A program made the position numbers and the translations under genes. Below, piece by piece: positions 28,648 to 42,400 of a stretch of DNA of 64,000 nucleotides; within the stretch, counting starts at the first letter, position 1, and the number at the start of each line of letters is the position of its first letter. This DNA comes from Nemertoderma westbladi (Eukaryota; Xenacoelomorpha; Nemertodermatida; Nemertodermatidae), in the NCBI GenBank assembly GCA_032718475.1, contig JAUCBJ010009084.1:1-64000 (forward strand). Reading direction: 5' to 3'. The notes below the pieces were generated by a model. That model had not been told where the DNA came from, made no database searches, and saw only the letters and a program-made list of their open reading frames with translations.

Positions 28648-30204
28648 CTACTGTACCATCATCATTATTACCCCCCCCCCCCCCCCCCCCCCTCCCGTAC
28701 GGTCACACCAGTTTTGAGTCTGTCGTGCGGTCCCTGTAAGTGGGGTATTAATAAATGTATCCACGGCCCCCGGCTCCTCAAAAATACTCGAGCCAGCCTC
28801 GCTCTCAGACTCCCCCATCTGCGCCAGTTCCACCTCACGCGTGTGTACAGCTTCACACTCTACGAGTTTGTCTCGCTGTTTCTCCAATTCTTTTCGCTCA
28901 CGCTCCACTTTTGCTATTTTATCCATAGCCTCCCGTTCGGTCTGCTTGGCCAATTCCACCTCTCTCCTAATCCCCTCCCTTCGCCTCGCCTCACGCGCTC
29001 TATGCTCACTCTCCTCCCTCACTTCACGCTCTCTGCGTTCACTTTCCTCCTTCGCTTCACGCTCTCTGCGTTCACTTTTCTCTCTCGCCACACGCTCTTC
29101 TTGTTCCTTCAACTCTATTTCCTCATACTCCCTGAGGCTCCTCACGGCCCTTTCGGCCCTCTCTCTTATCTCTCCCATCGACGCCATTTCCCTCTCCATC
29201 AGCACTCTCCCTTCCTCTAGCCATCTACCTACTTCTCTATTACCTTGCACTGCTAGATTGAGACGATGCCTAGCGTCTATCTCTCTCACCCGTCTTTCTT
29301 TTGCGGAGGATGTAGCAGACTTATCGGTTGTGGAGGATTCCCTCCGCCTTCCCGATCTACTAGCTTTCCCCCTCCTCCCGGAACTCCCTCCGACCGACGA
29401 GACCGAATCCGCGGGGTCAGCCTCGGATTCGCCCTCCTCAGGTCTGTTCCAACCCACTAATTTTACTCCCCAGGCATCGACCAAGTATGGCCCTATGTAC
29501 ACTGACGCTACGCTAGGTTCCATACTCCCACATTCCCATAGTTCAAATAGTTCGCTGGCAACCCCTTTTGCTCTCTCCTCGGCTAGTTCTCTCTGCCCAA
29601 AACGCATTAGGTAATTAAAGTGTCTATCCGACTCACCTAGTCGTTTCCTCAGTCTCACCTCGTCTATCTTCGCCCCTTCCTTCTTAGCGTCCTTTAGTAG
29701 TCTTTGGGTCGCGTTGTAGGCCCGTCGGAGTCGATCAGAAACCCCGACGTCCTCGTCGCCGATCTTTCGTCCGTCTCTCCGGGTCCGACGTCGTACCGGC
29801 GGCCCCACCATCGCCGTTTCGGCGGGCCGTCCGTCGCCCTCGGCCTGTAGCTGGCCGGTGACATCGGTAGCGATGTCTCCTTCATCTCTCTGCATCCGGG
29901 GTCGCACCGTCGGCCCCACCGTCGCCGTTTCGGCGGGCCGCTCGTCGCCCTCAGCCTGTGGCTGGCCGGCGACACCGGTGCGTCGACCCCCGTCCCGTGT
30001 CGACTCGTCTCCGCCTCCCTCCGTCTCGCTCTCTCTCTCTCTCGGTTCGACCTCGGGTTCCAGGCCCCCCTCGTCCTGAACTGCCGGATGACCCGTTACC
30101 GATGGGTCCGGCGTTGTGGGCCTGTATCGCCTGGTTGCGGCCTCGCGGATCGTTAGCTCTTCGTCCGGGGTCCGCGTCGGTGTGGTGTCACCTGACCGAC
30201 TCAT
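28648..30204 (-). CDS. Element B ORF1: pre-gag protein with long charged coiled coil
   Basis: 518 residues from an ATG at 30204, about 300 bases inside the 5' LTR. Residues 1-150 are disordered and contain two copies of a roughly 42-residue repeat (QAEGDERPAETATVGP and QAEGDGRPAETAMVGP). About 150-255 form a helical domain (RLRRAYNATQRLLKDAKKEG, GPYLVDAWGVKLVGW). About 290-470 are almost all E, R, K and A and look like a coiled coil. The C-terminus runs into a poly-glycine from the G-run. Same order as ORF1 of elements A and C. The function is unknown; particle assembly or RNA chaperoning are possibilities by analogy of composition only. Confidence 0.65.
   Translation of the reverse strand: MSRSGDTTPTRTPDEELTIREAATRRYRPTTPDPSVTGHPAVQDEGGLEPEVEPRERESETEGGGDESTRDGGRRTGVAGQPQAEGDERPAETATVGPTVRPRMQRDEGDIATDVTGQLQAEGDGRPAETAMVGPPVRRRTRRDGRKIGDEDVGVSDRLRRAYNATQRLLKDAKKEGAKIDEVRLRKRLGESDRHFNYLMRFGQRELAEERAKGVASELFELWECGSMEPSVASVYIGPYLVDAWGVKLVGWNRPEEGESEADPADSVSSVGGSSGRRGKASRSGRRRESSTTDKSATSSAKERRVREIDARHRLNLAVQGNREVGRWLEEGRVLMEREMASMGEIRERAERAVRSLREYEEIELKEQEERVAREKSERREREAKEESERREREVREESEHRAREARRREGIRREVELAKQTEREAMDKIAKVERERKELEKQRDKLVECEAVHTREVELAQMGESESEAGSSIFEEPGAVDTFINTPLTGTARQTQNWCDRTGGGGGGGGVIMMMVQ
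28671..28692. repeat. 22-base C/G homopolymer at an ORF boundary
   Basis: G-run on the coding (minus) strand at the end of ORF1. Other G-runs lie at 27365-27373 and 26968-26977, each where the open frame changes. Confidence 0.9.
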
Positions 30205-30504
30205 CTCTCTTCTGCAGATTGGTGACTGGTGGTTTAGCTAGTTTTACAGTTTGACTAGGGCGGCAGCTCGATTTAGTTACTGCCGAAGGGTTTAGTTACT
30301 GTGACGGGATCCAAGAGGGATCCCGGTTTATCCGGTTTTAGTTCACGCGTCCCCGCCGTGTATAAAGAGTGAATGAGTTCTGATGTTTGTCGTATATAAT
30401 ATGATAAGTGGATATAGATACAGATATAGATATGGGATATATTGTTGTATATGGAAGGCGGGATATGGTAACTAAAGTCCCGGTCCTTCCCTAGCTAAAC
30501 TATG
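30205..30504 (-). other. 5' leader of element B
   Basis: Between the 5' LTR and the ORF1 start. No convincing tRNA primer-binding match was recognised after the LTR end (CATAGTTTAGC). AT-rich near 30380-30470. Confidence 0.5.
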
Positions 30505-30843
30505 TAATAACCTAAACTAGCACCGGTATTGCACTGAGATAACTGAATTGGTATGATTACTGCCAAGTGGCTATATTGCACGGTTGGCCTTGTTACTCTA
30601 CCTAATCGATGCCTTTCCCCCCTCTGATTGGTTGATACCCTTGTTGGCGCCCTTTGGAGTGTTCCCGTTCACTCCACCTATTCTCTCTGGGTTAGGGGTT
30701 TGGCCCCTGACCCTCTATTGTGTGCTTCCTTCCCACTCTTATTGGGATGGCACGAGTTGGTTAATTATCCAATCTCGTGGCTCCCAATATTGCTTATCGG
30801 CTTATAACTTTATGGGGTGTTAGCGGGATTGAATAAGCTAACA
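30505..30843 (-). mobile_element. 5' LTR of element B
   Basis: 339 bp, nearly identical to 20577-20915, beginning TGTTAGC on the minus strand. The near identity implies recent insertion or recent gene conversion. Small open frames within both LTRs (20656-20895, 30584-30823) are the same chance frame. Confidence 0.88.
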
Positions 30844-33414
30844 TTAATGAACTAGCTGAGATATTTGAGGTGAATTATTGCATTACATATTAACTTTGGC
30901 TCCAGCCGCTTTTGCAATACGATGAAACTATAATAAATATTCTAGAACACAACAATATTAACAGGGAGATAGGCTACTTGTCTCTCCATTCAGACAGCCA
31001 CAGATAGGGAGGGGTGTTTTGACACAATAAAAATTCCACCATCTCCAGGGGAAAGACGAAGCAAATAACAGCTGATTACTTCTATAAATGTAAGTGTTAC
31101 CTGTTTTTTGACTTTCGTTTAAGATTATTTTCTTGTGGACTGGGATAGAATTTATGAATATGAAAATCGATGTCGTTTTTTGTAAAAAATCAGAGGAGAT
31201 TTTGATAAATTATTGCAGAAAAACACCAAGGATTTTGACAAGGATTTAATACTCATTATATTCATGAAATAGCTGAGAAATTTGAGGTGAATTATTGCAT
31301 TACATAATAACTTTAACTCCAGGCACATTAGCAATACGATGAAACTATAATAAATATTCTAGAACACAACAATATTAACAGGGAGATAGGCTACTTATCT
31401 GTCCACTCTGAGAGCCTCAGAAAGGGGGTGTTCCGACGCAATCAAAAGTCATCCATCTCCAGGGGAAATACGAAGCAAAGAACAGCTGATTACTTCTATA
31501 AATGTAAGTGTTACCTGCTCTTTTGACTTTCATTTAAGATTGTCTATCTCTTGGAGTGGGTTAGAAGTTATAAATATGAAAATCGATGTGGTTTTTGAAA
31601 AAAATCAAAGGATATTATGATTAATTATTGCTGAAAAACACCAACGATTTTGACATGGCTTTAATACTTCATTATGTTCATGAAAAAACTGAGATATTTG
31701 AGGTGAATTATTGCATTACATAATAAATTTAACTCCAGCCACATTAGCAATACGATGGAACTATAATAAATATTCTAGAACACAACAATATTAACAGGGA
31801 GATAGGCTACTTATCTCTCCACTCAGACAGCTACAGATATGGGTGATCTGACACAATCAAAATTCAACCATCTCCAGGTGAAAGACGAAGCAAATAGCAG
31901 CTGATTACTTCTATAATTGTAAGTGTTACCTGTTTTTTGACTTTCGTTTAAGTTTCTTTATCTTGTGGACTGGGATAGAAGTCATGGATATGAAAATCGA
32001 TGTGGTTTTTGAAAAAAATCAAAGGATATTATGATTAATTATTGCTGAAAAACACCAAGGATTTTGACATGGCGTTAATACTCATTATATTCATGAGATA
32101 GCTGAGAAATTTGAGGTGAATTATTGTATCACATATTAATTTCGGCCCCAGCCGCTTTGGCAATACGATGAAACTATAATAAATATTTTAGAACACAACA
32201 ATATTAACAGGGAAATAGGCTACTTATCTCTTCACTCTGAGAGCCTCAAAAAGGGGGTGTTCCGACGCAATCAAAATTCATCCATCTGCAGGGGAAAGAC
32301 GAAGCAAATATCAGCAGATTACTTCTATAAATGAAAGTGTTACCTGTTCTTATGACTTTCGTTTAAGATTCTCTATCTCGTGGAGTTGGTTAGAAGTTAT
32401 AAATATGAAAATCGATGTGGTTTTTTAAAAAAAATCAGAGGATATTTTGATAAATTATTGCTGAAAAACCCCAAGGATCTTGACATGGCTTTAATACTCA
32501 ATTATGTTCATGAAAAAACTGAGATATTTGAGGTGAATAATTGCATTACATAATAACTTTAACTCCAGCCACATTAGCAATACGATGACACTATAATAAA
32601 TATTCTAGAACACAACAATATTAACAGGGAGATAGGCTACTTATCTCTCCACTCTGGGAGCCTCAGAAAGGGGGTGTTCCGACGCAATCAAAATTCATCC
32701 ATCTCCTAAGGAAAGACGAAGCAAATAACAGCTGATTACTTCTATAAATGTAAGTGTTACCTTTTCTTATGACTTTCGTTTAAGATTCTCTATCTCGTGG
32801 AGTGGGTTAGAAGTTATAAATATGAAAATCGATGTGGTTTTTTGTAAAAAATTTGAGGATATTTTGATAAATTATTGCTGAAAAACCCCAAGTATTTTGA
32901 CATGGCTTTAATACTTCATTATGTTCATGAAAAAACTTAGATATTTGAGGTGAATTATTGCATTACATAATAACTTTAACTCCAGGCACATTAGCAATAC
33001 GATGAAACTATAATAAATATTCTAGAACACAACAATATTAACAGGGAGATAGGCTACTTATCTGTCCACTCTGAGAGCCTCAGAAAGGGGGTGTTCCGAC
33101 GCAATCAAAATTCATCCATCTCCAGGGGAAATACGAAGCAAATAACAGCTGATTACTTCTATAAATGTAAGTGTTACCTGCTCTTTTGACTTTCATTTAA
33201 GATTATCTATCTCTTGGAGTAGGTTAGAAGTCATGAATATGAAAATCAATGTCGATTTTTGTAAAAAATCAGAGGAGATTTTAATAAATTATTGCTGAAA
33301 AACACCAAGGATTTTGACAAGGATTTAATACTCATTATATTAATGAACTAGCTGAGATATTTGAGGTGAATTATTGCATTACATATTAACTTTGGCTCCA
33401 GCCGCTTTTGCAAT
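30844..33414 (+). repeat. 415-bp satellite, monomeric block
   Basis: About six diverged monomers of the same satellite, starting mid-monomer (TTAATGAACTAGCTGAG) right after the LTR. Sequence from about 32222 onward recurs at 49055-50641 with the same rare variants, for example ATCAGCAGATTAC and ACGATGACAC. Confidence 0.88.
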
Positions 33415-36400
33415 ACGATGAAACTATAATAAATATTCTAGAACACAACAATATTAACAGGGAGATAGGCTACTTGTCTCTCCATTCAGACAGCCACAGA
33501 TAGGGAGGGGTGTTTTGACACAATAAAAATGCCACCATCTCCTGGGGAAAGACGAAGCAAATTTCAGCTGATTACTTCTATAAATGAAAGTGTTGCCTGT
33601 TCTTTTGACTTTCGTATAAGATTCTCCATCTTATGGAGTGGGTTAGCAGTTATAAATATGAAAATCGATGTGGTTTTTGAAAAAAATCAGAGGATATTTT
33701 GATAAATTATTGCTGAAAAATCCCAAGGATTTTGACATGGCTTAAATACTTCATTATGTTCATGAAAAAACTGAGATATTTGAGGTGAATTATTGCATTA
33801 CATAATAACTTTAACTCCAGCCACATTAGCAATACGATGAAACTATAATAAATATTCTAGAACACAACAATATTAACAGGGAGATAGGCTACTTATCTCT
33901 CCACTCAGACAGCTACAGATAGGGGTGATCTGACACAATCAAAATTCAACCATCTCCAGGTGAAAGACGAAGCAAATAACAGCTGATTACTTCTATAAAT
34001 GTAAGTGTTACCTGTTTTTTGACTTTCGTTTAAGTTTCTTTATCTTGTGGACTGGGATAGAAGTCATGAATATGAAAATCGATGTGGTTTTTGAAAAAAA
34101 TCAAAGGATATTATGATTAATTATTGCTGAAAAACACCAAGGATTTTGACAAGGATTTAATACTCATTATATTAATGAACTAGCTGAGATATTTGAGGTG
34201 AATTATTGCATTACATATTAACTTTGGCTCCAGCCGCTTTTGCAATACGATGAAACTATAATAAATATTCTAGAACACAACAATATTAACAGGGAGATAG
34301 GCTACTTATCTCTCCACTCTGAGAGCCTCAAAAAGGGGACGTTCCGACGCAATCAAAATTCATCCATCTCCTGGGGAAAGACGAAGCAAATATCAGCTGA
34401 TTACTTCTATAAATGAAAGTGTTGCCTGTTCTTATGACTTTCGTTTAAGATTCTCCATCTTATGGAGTGGGTTAGCAGTTATAAATATGAAAATCGATGT
34501 GGTTTTTGAAAAAAATCAGAGGATATTTTGATAAATTATTGCTGAAAAACCCCAAGGATTTTGACATGGCTTTAATACTCATATTCATGAAATAGCTGAG
34601 AAGTTTGAGGTGAATTATTGTATCACATATTAACTTCGGCTCCAGCCGCTTTGGCAATACAATGAAACTATAATAAATATTCTAGAACACAACAATATTA
34701 ACAGGGAGATAGGCTACTTATCTCTTCAGTCTGAGAGCCTCAAAAAGGGGGTGTTCCGACGCAATCAAAATTAATCCATCTGCAGGGGAAAGACGAAGCA
34801 AATAACAGCTGATTACTTCTATAAATGAAAGTTTTACCTGTTCTTATGACTTTCGTTTAAGATTCTCTATCTCGTGGAGTTGGTTAGACGTTATAAATAT
34901 GAAAATCGATGTGGTTTTTTAAAAAAAATCAGAGGATATTTTGATAAATTATTGCTGAAAAACCCCAAGGATTTTGACATGGCTTTAATACTTCATTATG
35001 TTCATGAAAAAACTGAGATATTTGAGGTGAATAATTGCATTACATAATAACTTTAACTCCAGCCACATTAGCAATACGATGAAACTATAATAAATATTCT
35101 AGAACACAACAATATTAACAGGGAGATAGGGTACTTATCTCTCCACTCTGGGAGCCTCAGAAAGGGGGTGTTCCGACGCAATCAAAATTCATCCATCTCC
35201 TAAGGAAAGACGAAGCAAATAACAGCTGATTACTTCTATAAATGTAAGTGTTACCTTTTCTTATGACTTTCGTTTAAGATTCTCTATCTCGTGGAGTGGG
35301 TTAGAAGTTATAAATTAGAAAATCGATGTCGTTTTTTGTAAAAAATCTGAGGATATTTTGATAAATTATTGCTGAAAAACCCCAAGGATTTTGACATGGC
35401 TTTAATACTTCATTATGTTCATGAAAAAACTTAGATATTTGAGGTGAATTATTGCATTACATAATAACTTTAACTCCAGGCACATTAGCAATACGATGAA
35501 ACTATAATAAATATTATAGAACACAACAATATTAACAGGGAGATAGGCTACTTATCTGTCCACTCTGAGAGCCTCAGAAAGGGGGTGTTCCGACGCAATC
35601 AAAATTCATCCATCTCCAGGGGAAATACGAAGCAAAGAACAGCTGATTACTTCTATAAATGTAGTGTTACCTGCTCTTTTGACTTTCATTTAAGATTGTC
35701 TATCTCTTGGAGTAGGTTAGAAGTCATGAATATGAAAATCGATGTCGTTTTTTGTAAAAAAATCAGAGGAGATTTTAATAAATTATTGCTGAAAAACACC
35801 AAGGATTTTGACAAGGATTTAATACTCATTATATTAATGAACTAGCTGAGATATTTGAGGTGAATTATTGCATTACATATTAACTTTGGCTCCAGCCGCT
35901 TTTGCAATACGATGAAACTATAATAAATATTCTAGAACACAACAATATTAACAGGGAGATAGGCTACTTTTCTCTTCACTCTGAGAGCCTCAAAAGGGGG
36001 TGTTCCGATGCAATCAAAATTCATCCATCTCCAGGGGAAAGACGAAGCAAGTAACAGCTGATTACTTCTATAAATGTAAGTGTTACCTGTTTTTTGACTT
36101 TCGTTTAAGATTCTTTTTCTTGTGGAGTGGGTTAGAAGTCATGACTATGAAAATCGATGTAGTTTTTTGTAAAAAATCTGAGGATATTTTGATAAATTAT
36201 TGCTGAAAAACCCCAAGGATTTTGACATGGCTTTAATACTTCATTATGTTCATGAAAAAACTGAGATATTTGAGGTGAATATTGCATTACATAATAACTT
36301 TAACTCCAGCCACGTTAGCAATACGATGAAACTATAATAAATATTCTAGAACACAACAATATTAACAGGGAGATAGGCTACTTATCTCTCCATTCAGACA

Positions 36401-39400
36401 GCCACAGATAGGGAGGGGGTGTATTGACACAATAAAAATTCCACCATCTCCAGGGGAAAGACGAAGCAAATAACAGCTGATTACTTCTATAAATGTAAGT
36501 GTTACCTGTTTTTTGACTTTCGTTTAAGATTCTTTATCTTGTGGACTGGGATAGAATTTCTGAATATGAAAATCGATGTTGTTTTTTGTAAAAAATCAGA
36601 GGAGATTTTGATAAATTATTGCAGAAAAACACCAAGGATTTTGACAAGGATTTAATACTCATTATATTCATGAAATAGCTGAGAAATTTGAGGTGAATTA
36701 TTGCATTACATAATAACTTTAACTCCAGGCACATTAGCAATACGATGAAACTATAATAAATATTCTAGAACACAACAATATTAACAGGGAGATAGGCTAC
36801 TTGTCTCTCCATTCAGACAGCCACAGATAGGGAGGGGTGTTTTGACACAATAAAAATGCCACCATCTCCTGGGGAAAGACGAAGCAAATTTCAGCTGATT
36901 ACTTCTATAAATGAAAGTGTTGCCTGTTCTTTTGACTTTCGTATAAGATTCTCCATCTTATGGAGTGGGTTAGCAGTTATAAATATGAAAATCGATGTGG
37001 TTTTTGAAAAAAATCAGAGGATATTTTGATAAATTATTGCTGAAAAATCCCAAGGATTTTGACATGGCTTAAATACTTCATTATGTTCATGAAAAAACTG
37101 AGATATTTGAGGTGAATTATTGCATTACATAATAACTTTAACTCCAGCCACATTAGCAATACGATGAAACTATAATAAATATTCTAGAACACAACAATAT
37201 TAACAGGGAGATAGGCTACTTATCTCTCCACTCAGACAGCTACAGATAGGGGTGATCTGACACAATCAAAATTCAACCATCTCCAGGTGAAAGACGAAGC
37301 AAATAACAGCTGATTACTTCTATAAATGTAAGTGTTACCTGTTTTTTGACTTTCGTTTAAGTTTCTTTATCTTGTGGACTGGGATAGAAGTCATGAATAT
37401 GAAAATCGATGTGGTTTTTGAAAAAAATCAAAGGATATTATGATTAATTATTGCTGAAAAACACCAAGGATTTTGACAAGGATTTAATACTCATTATATT
37501 AATGAACTAGCTGAGATATTTGAGGTGAATTATTGCATTACATATTAACTTTGGCTCCAGCCGCTTTTGCAATACGATGAAACTATAATAAATATTCTAG
37601 AACACAACAATATTAACAGGGAGATAGGCTACTTATCTCTCCACTCTGAGAGCCTCAAAAAGGGGACGTTCCGACGCAATCAAAATTCATCCATCTCCTG
37701 GGGAAAGACGAAGCAAATATCAGCTGATTACTTCTATAAATGAAAGTGTTGCCTGTTCTTATGACTTTCGTTTAAGATTCTCCATCTTATGGAGTGGGTT
37801 AGCAGTTATAAATATGAAAATTGTGGTTTTTGAAAAAAATCAGAGGATATTTTGATAAATTATTGCTGAAAAACCCCAAGGATTTTGACATGGCTTTAAT
37901 ACTCATATTCATGAAATAGCTGAGAAGTTTGAGGTGAATTATTGTATCACATATTAACTTCGGCTCCAGCCGCTTTGGCAATACAATGAAACTATAATAA
38001 ATATTCTAGAACACAACAATATTAACAGGGAGATAGGCTACTTATCTCTTCAGTCTGAGAGCCTCAAAAAGGGGGTGTTCCGACGCAATCAAAATTAATC
38101 CATCTGCAGGGGAAAGACGAAGCAAATAACAGCTGATTACTTCTATAAATGAAAGTTTTACCTGTTCTTATGACTTTCGTTTAAGATTCTCTATCTCGTG
38201 GAGTTGGTTAGACGTTATAAATATGAAAATCGATGTGGTTTTTTAAAAAAAATCAGAGGATATTTTGATAAATTATTGCTGAAAAACCCCAAGGATTTTG
38301 ACATGGCTTTAATACTTCATTATGTTCATGAAAAAACTGAGATATTTGAGGTGAATAATTGCATTACATAATAACTTTAACTCCAGCCACATTAGCAATA
38401 CGATGAAACTATAATAAATATTCTAGAACACAACAATATTAACAGGGAGATAGGGTACTTATCTCTCCACTCTGGGAGCCTCAGAAAGGGGGTGTTCCGA
38501 CGCAATCAAAATTCATCCATCTCCTAAGGAAAGACGAAGCAAATAACAGCTGATTACTTCTATAAATGTAAGTGTTACCTTTTCTTATGACTTTCGTTTA
38601 AGATTCTCTATCTCGTGGAGTGGGTTAGAAGTTATAAATTAGAAAATCGATGTCGTTTTTTGTAAAAAATCTGAGGATATTTTGATAAATTATTGCTGAA
38701 AAACCCCAAGGATTTTGACATGGCTTTAATACTTCATTATGTTCATGAAAAAACTTAGATATTTGAGGTGAATTATTGCATTACATAATAACTTTAACTC
38801 CAGGCACATTAGCAATACGATGAAACTATAATAAATATTATAGAACACAACAATATTAACAGGGAGATAGGCTACTTATCTGTCCACTCTGAGAGCCTCA
38901 GAAAGGGGGTGTTCCGACGCAATCAAAATTCATCCATCTCCAGGGGAAATACGAAGCAAAGAACAGCTGATTACTTCTATAAATGTAGTGTTACCTGCTC
39001 TTTTGACTTTCATTTAAGATTGTCTATCTCTTGGAGTAGGTTAGAAGTCATGAATATGAAAATCGATGTCGTTTTTTGTAAAAAATCAGAGGAGATTTTA
39101 ATAAATTATTGCTGAAAAACACCAAGGATTTTGACAAGGATTTAATACTCATTATATTAATGAACTAGCTGAGATATTTGAGGTGAATTATTGCATTACA
39201 TATTAACTTTGGCTCCAGCCGCTTTTGCAATACGATGAAACTATAATAAATATTCTAGAACACAACAATATTAACAGGGAGATAGGCTACTTTTCTCTTC
39301 ACTCTGAGAGCCTCAAAAGGGGGTGTTCCGATGCAATCAAAATTCATCCATCTCCAGGGGAAAGACGAAGCAAGTAACAGCTGATTACTTCTATAAATGT

Positions 39401-42400
39401 AAGTGTTACCTGTTTTTTGACTTTCGTTTAAGATTCTTTTTCTTGTGGAGTGGGTTAGAAGTCATGACTATGAAAATCGATGTAGTTTTTTGTAAAAAAT
39501 CTGAGGATATTTTGATAAATTATTGCTGAAAAACCCCAAGGATTTTGACATGGCTTTAATACTTCATAATGTTCATGAAAAAACTGAGATATTTGAGGTG
39601 AATATTGCATTACATAATAACTTTAACTCCAGCCACGTTAGCAATACGATGAAACTATAATAAATATTCTAGAACACAACAATATTAACAGGGAGATAGG
39701 CTACTTATCTCTCCATTCAGACAGCCACAGATAGGGAGGGGGTGTATTGACACAATAAAAATTCCACCATCTCCAGGGGAAAGACGAAGCAAATAACAGC
39801 TGATTACTTCTATAAATGTAAGTGTTACCTGTTTTTTGACTTTCGTTTAAGATTCTTTATCTTGTGGACTGGGATAGAATTTCTGAATATGAAAATCGAT
39901 GTTGTTTTTTGTAAAAAATCAGAGGAGATTTTGATAAATTATTGCAGAAAAACACCAAGGATTTTGACAAGGATTTAATACTCATTATATTCATGAAATA
40001 GCTGAGAAATTTGAGGTGAATTATTGCATTACATAATAACTTTAACTCCAGGCACATTAGCAATACGATGAAACTATAATAAATATTCTAGAACACAACA
40101 ATATTAACAGGGAGATAGGCTACTTGTCTCTCCATTCAGACAGCCACAGATAGGGAGGGGTGTTTTGACACAATAAAAATGCCACCATCTCCTGGGGAAA
40201 GACGAAGCAAATTTCAGCTGATTACTTCTATAAATGAAAGTGTTGCCTGTTCTTTTGACTTTCGTATAAGATTCTCCATCTTATGGAGTGGGTTAGCAGT
40301 TATAAATATGAAAATCGATGTGGTTTTTGAAAAAAATCAGAGGATATTTTGATAAATTATTGCTGAAAAATCCCAAGGATTTTGACATGGCTTAAATACT
40401 TCATTATGTTCATGAAAAAACTGAGATATTTGAGGTGAATTATTGCATTACATAATAACTTTAACTCCAGCCACATTAGCAATACGATGAAACTATAATA
40501 AATATTCTAGAACACAACAATATTAACAGGGAGATAGGCTACTTATCTCTCCACTCAGACAGCTACAGATAGGGGTGATCTGACACAATCAAAATTCAAC
40601 CATCTCCAGGTGAAAGACGAAGCAAATAACAGCTGATTACTTCTATAAATGTAAGTGTTACCTGTTTTTTGACTTTCGTTTAAGTTTCTTTATCTTGTGG
40701 ACTGGGATAGAAGTCATGAATATGAAAATCGATGTGGTTTTTGAAAAAAATCAAAGGATATTATGATTAATTATTGCTGAAAAACACCAAGGATTTTGAC
40801 AAGGATTTAATACTCATTATATTAATGAACTAGCTGAGATATTTGAGGTGAATTATTGCATTACATATTAACTTTGGCTCCAGCCGCTTTTGCAATACGA
40901 TGAAACTATAATAAATATTCTAGAACACAACAATATTAACAGGGAGATAGGCTACTTATCTCTCCACTCTGAGAGCCTCAAAAAGGGGACGTTCCGACGC
41001 AATCAAAATTCATCCATCTCCTGGGGAAAGACGAAGCAAATATCAGCTGATTACTTCTATAAATGAAAGTGTTGCCTGTTCTTATGACTTTCGTTTAAGA
41101 TTCTCCATCTTATGGAGTGGGTTAGCAGTTATAAATATGAAAATCGATGTGGTTTTTGAAAAAAATCAGAGGATATTTTGATAAATTATTGCTGAAAAAC
41201 CCCAAGGATTTTGACATGGCTTTAATACTCATATTCATGAAATAGCTGAGAAGTTTGAGGTGAATTATTGTATCACATATTAACTTCGGCTCCAGCCGCT
41301 TTGGCAATACAATGAAACTATAATAAATATTCTAGAACACAACAATATTAACAGGGAGATAGGCTACTTATCTCTTCAGTCTGAGAGCCTCAAAAAGGGG
41401 GTGTTCCGACGCAATCAAAATTAATCCATCTGCAGGGGAAAGACGAAGCAAATAACAGCTGATTACTTCTATAAATGAAAGTTTTACCTGTTCTTATGAC
41501 TTTCGTTTAAGATTCTCTATCTCGTGGAGTTGGTTAGACGTTATAAATATGAAAATCGATGTGGTTTTTTAAAAAAAATCAGAGGATATTTTGATAAATT
41601 ATTGCTGAAAAACCCCAAGGATTTTGACATGGCTTTAATACTTCATTATGTTCATGAAAAAACTGAGATATTTGAGGTGAATAATTGCATTACATAATAA
41701 CTTTAACTCCAGCCACATTAGCAATACGATGAAACTATAATAAATATTCTAGAACACAACAATATTAACAGGGAGATAGGGTACTTATCTCTCCACTCTG
41801 GGAGCCTCAGAAAGGGGGTGTTCCGACGCAATCAAAATTCATCCATCTCCTAAGGAAAGACGAAGCAAATAACAGCTGATTACTTCTATAAATGTAAGTG
41901 TTACCTTTTCTTATGACTTTCGTTTAAGATTCTCTATCTCGTGGAGTGGGTTAGAAGTTATAAATTAGAAAATCGATGTCGTTTTTTGTAAAAAATCTGA
42001 GGATATTTTGATAAATTATTGCTGAAAAACCCCAAGGATTTTGACATGGCTTTAATACTTCATTATGTTCATGAAAAAACTTAGATATTTGAGGTGAATT
42101 ATTGCATTACATAATAACTTTAACTCCAGGCACATTAGCAATACGATGAAACTATAATAAATATTATAGAACACAACAATATTAACAGGGAGATAGGCTA
42201 CTTATCTGTCCACTCTGAGAGCCTCAGAAAGGGGGTGTTCCGACGCAATCAAAATTCATCCATCTCCAGGGGAAATACGAAGCAAAGAACAGCTGATTAC
42301 TTCTATAAATGTAGTGTTACCTGCTCTTTTGACTTTCATTTAAGATTGTCTATCTCTTGGAGTAGGTTAGAAGTCATGAATATGAAAATCGATGTCGTTT

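Noticed and set aside
28841-29614. Ser/Leu-rich plus-strand ORF opposite ORF1 of element B
   Set aside because: Antisense of the E/R-rich coiled coil; such composition keeps the opposite strand open.
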